Assembly: GCA_046760905.1 (NCBI GenBank)
Contig: JBHIFB010000116.1
Span: 1 to 10,130, forward strand
Origin: JBHIFB01 sp046760905
Lineage (GTDB): Bacteria > Gemmatimonadota > CAZMKB01
Direction of reading: 5' to 3'
DNA length: 10,130 nt
Shown here: piece after piece, positions 6,526 through 10,130 of the stretch
Layout of the letters: each line of letters starts with the position of its first letter
How positions within the stretch are numbered: position 1 is the first letter of the stretch
Translations under genes and position numbers: made by a program
Notes under the pieces: model-generated
What the model was told of the DNA's origin: nothing
Databases searched by the model: none
What the model saw: only the letters and a program-made list of their open reading frames with translations

Positions 6526-7291
6526 TGTAGGATCCCTCTCCACCGAGGTCGTCATAATTGACGATGATGCAAAAATCATATCATCTCTCATCATACTGAC
6601 CGGCCCATCCAGCAGGAAAGCCGCAATCGGGTGCTGGGAGGAGGCGCTACGGAGAGCAAGTCTAACCGCCCAGGATGTAGCCTGCGTCGTCTCGACAGGG
6701 TACGGCAGGAAGCAGGTCCCGTTCTCAGACAAGACGGTGACTGAAATAACCTGTCATGCCAGGGGGGCCAAGTATTTCCACGATGATGCAAGGACAATCA
6801 TCGATATAGGCGGCCAGGATACGAAGGTGATTCGAATCGATGCGGATGGCAGGGTCGTAAACTTCCTCATGAACGACAAATGCGCGGCGGGAACAGGAAG
6901 GTTTTTGGAAGTCATGTCGGAAACCCTCGAAGTCGATCTCGAGGATATGGGGAGGCTGTCGCTAACAGCTAAGAAGGGGCTCTCCATCAGCAGCATGTGT
7001 ACGGTATTTGCTGAGTCGGAGGTCATATCCCTTATCGCCGAGGGGAAAGCAGTCTGTGAAATACTCTGGGGGCTTCACGACTCGGTCGCTCTTAGGACAA
7101 TGGGTCTTCTTGACCAGATCGGGAGAGAGCCCGATATATTCATGAGCGGCGGGGTGGCGAAAAACAGCGGAGTGGTCGAGGCTGTAGGACGAAGGCTAGG
7201 GGAAAAAATCCATAGGGCCAGCGATCCGCAGATCGTGGGAGCCATGGGGGCAGCTCTCATTGCTAAGGATCTGTGGGAAAGCACTTCTTAG
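6506..7291 (+). CDS. ATP-dependent activator (HgdC/BadF-type, acetate-kinase-fold ATPase) of the dehydratase
   Basis: A 261-residue activase that docks on the dehydratase and uses ATP to push an electron from its own [4Fe-4S] cluster to the partner's low-potential cluster. It shows the ASKHA phosphate-1 motif GVDVGSLSTEVVI (5-17), STGYGR (63-68), the phosphate-2 motif IDIGGQDTKVI (99-109), NDKCAAGTGRFLEVM (Cys126), SSMCTVFAESEVISL (Cys165), the adenosine motif MSGGVAKN (213-220) and GAMGAALIA. Cys126 and Cys165 match the two cysteines with which each monomer of the HgdC dimer holds the shared cluster. Length is normal for HgdC. The ATG at 6506 has AGGAGG 4 bases upstream and overlaps the previous gene by 20 bases. 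A TTG at 6488 in the same frame would add six residues before the conserved start and is less likely. Confidence 0.92.
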   Translation: MLYSGVDVGSLSTEVVIIDDDAKIISSLIILTGPSSRKAAIGCWEEALRRASLTAQDVACVVSTGYGRKQVPFSDKTVTEITCHARGAKYFHDDARTIIDIGGQDTKVIRIDADGRVVNFLMNDKCAAGTGRFLEVMSETLEVDLEDMGRLSLTAKKGLSISSMCTVFAESEVISLIAEGKAVCEILWGLHDSVALRTMGLLDQIGREPDIFMSGGVAKNSGVVEAVGRRLGEKIHRASDPQIVGAMGAALIAKDLWESTS

Positions 7292-7347
7292 AGAAAACCA
7301 AGGGAACAACGCCGGCCGATTAGGGTAAACGTGCAGGAGGACGGTGC

Positions 7348-7848
7348 ATGAAGAATTTCGTCTACACGGAATATGTGAAAAAGCCTGTGCTTCTTCTTCT
7401 AGTATCTCTTGTGATGGGTATACTCACCAATCTGGATTTCGTGGGAGCCGCTCTCAGGGGGGAGAAGAAGCTCACAATCGATGAAAAAGTCGAAGAGGTG
7501 AGTTCCTCCCTGCCTCAGGTAACTCTGGATGAGGCATTAGATGCCTACATCAAGGGTGAAGTTGTCTTCATAGACGCGCGGGATGAAGGCTCTTTTGAGT
7601 TCGGCCACATTCCAGGTGCGATAAACGTCCCCTGGGAGGATGTACAGAACGAGAGTTCCAGGATACTGGAACTGGTCCCCACCGGCATGCCGCTCATCAC
7701 ATACTGCGACGGCTCTGACTGCCAGTCGAGCATTCTGCTGGCAGGGGAGCTTGTAAAGCTTGGCCTTGATGACGTGAAGGTGTTTTTTGGAGGCTGGGTT
7801 GAGTGGGAAGAGGCCCAATACCCGATCGAGGAGGGACTCTACGAATGA
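7348..7848 (+). CDS. Membrane-anchored rhodanese-domain protein with a CxxxxC active-site loop
   Basis: A 166-residue protein with one N-terminal membrane segment (about 12-36) and a single rhodanese domain facing the periplasm (about 56-158). Motifs in order: VTLDEALDAYIKGEVVFIDAR (DAR at 76-78), FGHIPGAINVPWED (86-98), the active loop TYCDGSDCQSS (catalytic Cys120) and VFFGGWVEWEEAQYP. Typical sulfurtransferases have Arg five residues after the catalytic cysteine; here that position is Cys125, so the loop could form a disulfide or relay a persulfide. Similar CDG-type loops are found in rhodaneses next to DoxX/MauE membrane proteins, as here. AGGAGG lies 7 bases before the ATG. The gap of 56 bases from the activator gene has no terminator, so cotranscription is likely. 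Its end overlaps the next gene by 4 bases (ATGA). Confidence 0.85.
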   Translation: MKNFVYTEYVKKPVLLLLVSLVMGILTNLDFVGAALRGEKKLTIDEKVEEVSSSLPQVTLDEALDAYIKGEVVFIDARDEGSFEFGHIPGAINVPWEDVQNESSRILELVPTGMPLITYCDGSDCQSSILLAGELVKLGLDDVKVFFGGWVEWEEAQYPIEEGLYE

Positions 7849-8276
7849 GAGGAGTCGGAAGGATTCTTATACGGTTTGTTCTGGGAGGCATCCTCATTTA
7901 CGCAAGCATAGGAAAGATAAGCCACGCAGAGGAATTTGCGACGGCAGTGGCAAACTATCGCCTGCTTCCTTCAAGCCTTATCCTGCTGGGCTCTCTTACA
8001 ATCCCCTGGCTCGAGCTCATACTCGGCATCCTCCTCGTCACAGGCAGATGGATGAGCACTTCGGCCTTCATGACGGCGATTCTCTTCCTTGTGTTCACCA
8101 CAGCAGTAGCTCAGGCAATCGTACGAGGAATAGACATCTCCTGCGGCTGTTTCGATCTGTCTGATTCAGATGAGAAGATAAGCTCCCTCACCCTCCTCAG
8201 AAACCTCCTTCTGTTCTCAGGCGCCCTCGTCCTCATGAGAGGTCCCACATCGCGGGGGTTCCGCAGCAATCGTTAA
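7845..8276 (+). CDS. MauE/DoxX-like integral membrane protein with CGC motif
   Basis: A 143-residue protein with about four predicted membrane helices (roughly 5-23, 44-66, 72-93 and 113-131). It has the MauE/DoxX-like features of a Lys in a SIGKI-type first helix end (FVLGGILIYASIGKI), NYRLLP, and a SCGCF motif (Cys100, Cys102) just before the last helix. MauE is needed for disulfide maturation of methylamine dehydrogenase, and DoxX relatives act in thiosulfate or thiol redox at the membrane. No Mau genes are present here, so only a membrane thiol-redox role is inferred. The start is the ATG at 7845, overlapping the rhodanese stop, with GAGGAGGG 9 bases upstream. An in-frame upstream extension is rejected because it is polar and lies inside the preceding gene. 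Its stop overlaps the stop of the convergent lipoprotein gene (TTAA). Confidence 0.8.
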   Translation: MRGVGRILIRFVLGGILIYASIGKISHAEEFATAVANYRLLPSSLILLGSLTIPWLELILGILLVTGRWMSTSAFMTAILFLVFTTAVAQAIVRGIDISCGCFDLSDSDEKISSLTLLRNLLLFSGALVLMRGPTSRGFRSNR

Positions 8277-8878
8277 ATATCGCAATCCCTTCCACCCACG
8301 GCCCCTTTGAGCACATCCACGCACTGGTCGTAGGTGATTGTAATCTTGACTCTCAAATGAAGGTCGAGTGCCACCCGCTGTCCCGGTGGAGAAGAAGCGC
8401 CTGACACCGATATATCGAAAGACTGGCTGTCCAGCCCCTTAATGAAACCTTCGAGTTTACCTTTCAGGCGGCTGATTCCAGTCGCGATGAGGGCATTCAG
8501 GCCGACCCATGGTGTGTCAACACCCACTGCACCCTCGATGGGCAATGCATAATCCTGAAAAAGGAAACTACGACCACCTTGCTCGACCACCGATCCGCTC
8601 ACAGTTAATAGCGATGCCTCGTTATCCTCTCTCACAGTGACTCTCAACGAGAGAGCCTCCACGTTCACGGTCTTTATGCGGGCGTCTGAAGGAACATCGA
8701 GATTGTCCAGGATCTCCGCGGCAGTTATGGTTTTGCTCTCACTGAAATTTCCGCTGATCTCATCGAGCGTAAAGATCTTCGTCTGATTTATGCCGCCGGT
8801 GAATTCGAACATCTTCTTCTCGCAGCTGCCGAATAGCAGCAGGCTCGCAAGCACGATCATCACTGTTGTTTTTCTCAT
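8273..8878 (-). CDS. Predicted lipoprotein of unknown function
   Basis: A 201-residue product that I do not recognise. It has a lipoprotein signal peptide (MRKTTVM, hydrophobic core, FGS-Cys19, then EKK) and so should be lipidated and face the periplasm or outer membrane. The mature part is rich in beta strands (TITAAEILDNLDV, VEALSLRVTV, FDISVSGASS, VALDLHLRVKITITYDQ). Two cysteines lie close to the C-terminus (Cys187 and Cys199 approximately), which could form a disulfide. The ATG at 8878 is preferred because GAGG lies 8 bases upstream; an in-frame GTG at 8884 would leave only 2 bases. It lies 47 bases downstream of the barrel gene on the same strand, probably in one operon, and ends by overlapping the stop codon of the MauE-like gene on the other strand. 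Confidence 0.75.
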   Translation of the reverse strand: MRKTTVMIVLASLLLFGSCEKKMFEFTGGINQTKIFTLDEISGNFSESKTITAAEILDNLDVPSDARIKTVNVEALSLRVTVREDNEASLLTVSGSVVEQGGRSFLFQDYALPIEGAVGVDTPWVGLNALIATGISRLKGKLEGFIKGLDSQSFDISVSGASSPPGQRVALDLHLRVKITITYDQCVDVLKGAVGGRDCDI

Positions 8879-8925
8879 TCTCACTACCTCACTGACTCTA
8901 AATATGAATACGCATGACTGGTCTC

Positions 8926-9816
8926 TTACATGCCGAGCCCGAATCCAAAGCCGATTGAACTCTGGGAGGCAATATTGTAGTCTATGTGAAACCGCAGAAT
9001 CTTCAGATCAACCGCTGCACCCAGGGTGAAGCGCGCCGAGTTGTCTCCATCAAGCTCGAAGCTGACGCTCGTTGTGTCAGTATCGGCTTCGATGTCGTAA
9101 GCGATGTCAAGACTTGACGATTCGAATCCGGGACCGCCGTAAAGCGTCAGGATACCGGCGTCGTAGCTCCCTATGATGCCGAAGTACTTCGCGCTGGCAT
9201 CGACTATATCTCCGACATCGAAGCTCTGTGTGAAGAAGGCCACAGCAAGGTCTACGGGGTACTCCTTCTCGATCCACTGGCTGACACTGTGCCGCAATCC
9301 GAACCCAAAGAGCTTCACCTTGCCGATATTGTCATCGACCTTGAAGTTTATGTAGCGAAACACAGCTTGAGTACCCATTATTGACCCGATGGTGACCTGA
9401 GGAACCAGGAAAGGAAGATTGTTCACGTCAAAGCCCCCGGGGAAGTAAAAGACCGTACCGCCTGTGCCTTCCACCGAGGTCCCCTCACTGTCACCGAAGA
9501 CCGTGGGTGCCTCTACCGTCGTGTCGGGATAGAATGGTGCCTCTGTTTGCGCCATGAATACTTTCCGGTCGTCTCCGATGGGGGCCAGCATGAACTCCAG
9601 GCTGAACCTTATATTGAATTCGTCCTTGCTGATGCCGGCACCGTGAAAAAGTCCGCTGTTGATGTTGGCGCCGAACGCATCACCGAGAGGCTGCATGTAG
9701 CCCTGTCCATTCACGGAGGTGTACTTGGACACCATGTCCTCGAGGTCCTGGGCCTGCAAAGGAGACAGCGCTATGCAGAACCCGAACAAAGTGAAAACTA
9801 CGGCAACTGTCTTCAC
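8926..9816 (-). CDS. DUF6588-like outer-membrane beta-barrel protein
   Basis: A 296-residue exported protein. The signal peptide (1 to about 22, cleavage after LQA) is followed by DLEDMVSKYTSVNGQGYMQPLGDAFG and ANINSGLFHGA (about 51-61). This arrangement, with a soluble opening, then a Pro-Leu-Gly segment and an N-(I)-N-S-G-x-(F/Y)-H motif before beta strands, recalls DUF6588 proteins of FCB bacteria. Alternating strands rich in Gly and aromatics fill the rest (KLFGFGLRHSVSQW, KYFGIIGSYDAGILTLYGGP, RFTLGAAVDLKILRFHIDY). The protein ends with an amphipathic IGFGFGLGM strand, though Met rather than Phe is last. It probably sits in the outer membrane; its function is unknown. The GTG start has AAAGGAGG with 5 bases of spacing, a strong ribosome binding site. 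It is the first gene of a pair with the lipoprotein. Confidence 0.75.
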   Translation of the reverse strand: MKTVAVVFTLFGFCIALSPLQAQDLEDMVSKYTSVNGQGYMQPLGDAFGANINSGLFHGAGISKDEFNIRFSLEFMLAPIGDDRKVFMAQTEAPFYPDTTVEAPTVFGDSEGTSVEGTGGTVFYFPGGFDVNNLPFLVPQVTIGSIMGTQAVFRYINFKVDDNIGKVKLFGFGLRHSVSQWIEKEYPVDLAVAFFTQSFDVGDIVDASAKYFGIIGSYDAGILTLYGGPGFESSSLDIAYDIEADTDTTSVSFELDGDNSARFTLGAAVDLKILRFHIDYNIASQSSIGFGFGLGM

Positions 9817-10130
9817 AAGGGCCTCCTTTCGAGAAGGTGTGGGTTTATCCCTCGATCAGTTTATTTGACTCCTGTTTCTGCGAGGCGACATGCGTCTCAC
9901 GCTCAATTTATCGTCCCAATCATACACCGGCTCAGAAGAAATGTCAACGGCAAGATATCATATCTAACAGCACCATTCCCTCCAGACTCTTATATCGAAA
10001 GGCCTGTCAGGAAGGGCAGCTGAATATCTACCGCCGGAAACTCCGATTGTTGGGATTAACCATGTGATTCCGTATTCTAAGTGGTCGCGTTCGCAATTAC
10101 GGTAACATATTATCACTCTGGGAAGCGACC
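9817..10130. other. Intergenic region upstream of the barrel gene
   Basis: This 314-base stretch carries the minus-strand promoter at 9919-9947, and a 13-base dyad AGATATCATATCT at 9953-9965 just upstream of its -35. A weak plus-strand promoter-like pair (TTGGGA, 17 bases, TATTCT) near 10051-10079 could serve a gene beyond the window. A 6-base inverted pair GGTCGC/GCGACC sits at 10083-10088 and 10125-10130. No coding frame or RNA gene is supported. Confidence 0.5.
9919..9947 (-). promoter_or_regulatory. Sigma-70 promoter of the barrel-lipoprotein pair
   Basis: On the minus strand a perfect TTGACA (9947-9942) is followed after 17 bases by TATGAT (9924-9919). Transcription should start near 9912, giving a leader of about 95 bases before the GTG at 9816. 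The dyad AGATATCATATCT lies 5 bases upstream of the -35, in a position typical of an activator or repressor site. Confidence 0.75.

Noticed and set aside
10083..10130. Inverted pair GGTCGC/GCGACC at the right edge
   Set aside because: Six-base arms with a 36-base loop cut by the window edge are too weak to call an element, and nothing mobile is next to it.
1..10130. tRNA, rRNA, CRISPR arrays, insertion sequences, integrases
   Set aside because: No cloverleaf, regular repeat-spacer pattern, transposase motif or flanking target duplications could be seen on either strand.

Overview
The window is about 10 kb from a bacterial genome and holds ten protein genes (one truncated) plus one probable gene remnant. 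Several things suggest an FCB-type or neighbouring candidate-phylum Gram-negative bacterium, such as those in the Krumholzibacteriota, Zixibacteria, Fermentibacteria or Latescibacteria neighbourhood. These are a FlgD-like / type 9 style C-terminal sorting tag with the QNYPNPFNPST signature, a DUF6588-like outer-membrane barrel, a lipoprotein, and short beta-sandwich tails on secreted proteins. The phylum is an inference and is not fixed by the sequence. Promoters are ordinary sigma-70 type (TTGACA, 17-18 bases, TATAAT-like), unlike those of Bacteroidota.

Left part (1-1570). A minus-strand gene at 1038-223 encodes an exported TlpA/thioredoxin-like protein. An in-frame TGA stands exactly where the first cysteine of the CxxC motif should be, giving Sec-G-T-C. 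A stem-loop with the geometry of a bacterial SECIS element follows that TGA. I annotate it as one selenoprotein gene and not as two broken ORFs. It has its own promoter, with an 18-base perfect palindrome across the -10, and a strong intrinsic terminator. Upstream lies what looks like the eroded 3' end of a related secreted protein.

Middle (1571-3998). A plus-strand gene with a TTG start encodes a secreted protein with two sialidase Asp-boxes and the C-terminal sorting tag. Converging on it is a short, apparently 3'-truncated zinc-dependent phospholipase C-like gene. Their promoters, about 2.5 kb apart on opposite strands, are near copies: 38 of 44 bases are identical, including both hexamers and most of the spacer.

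Operon (4214-8276). Five plus-strand genes are tightly packed. They encode a six-cysteine 2-hydroxyacyl-CoA dehydratase / double-cubane-type subunit, a second subunit of the same superfamily, an HgdC-type ATP-dependent activator, a membrane-anchored rhodanese whose active-site loop has Cys in place of Arg, and a MauE/DoxX-like membrane protein with a CGC motif. The first three should form an ATP-driven low-potential electron-transfer enzyme whose substrate cannot be read from the sequence. The last two look like an envelope sulfur/thiol module.

Right part (8273-10130). A minus-strand pair encodes a DUF6588-like outer-membrane beta-barrel protein and an unrecognised lipoprotein, expressed from a good sigma-70 promoter at 9919-9947.

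The selenoprotein is the strongest unusual signal. The duplicated promoter and the dehydratase-plus-rhodanese/MauE operon come next.
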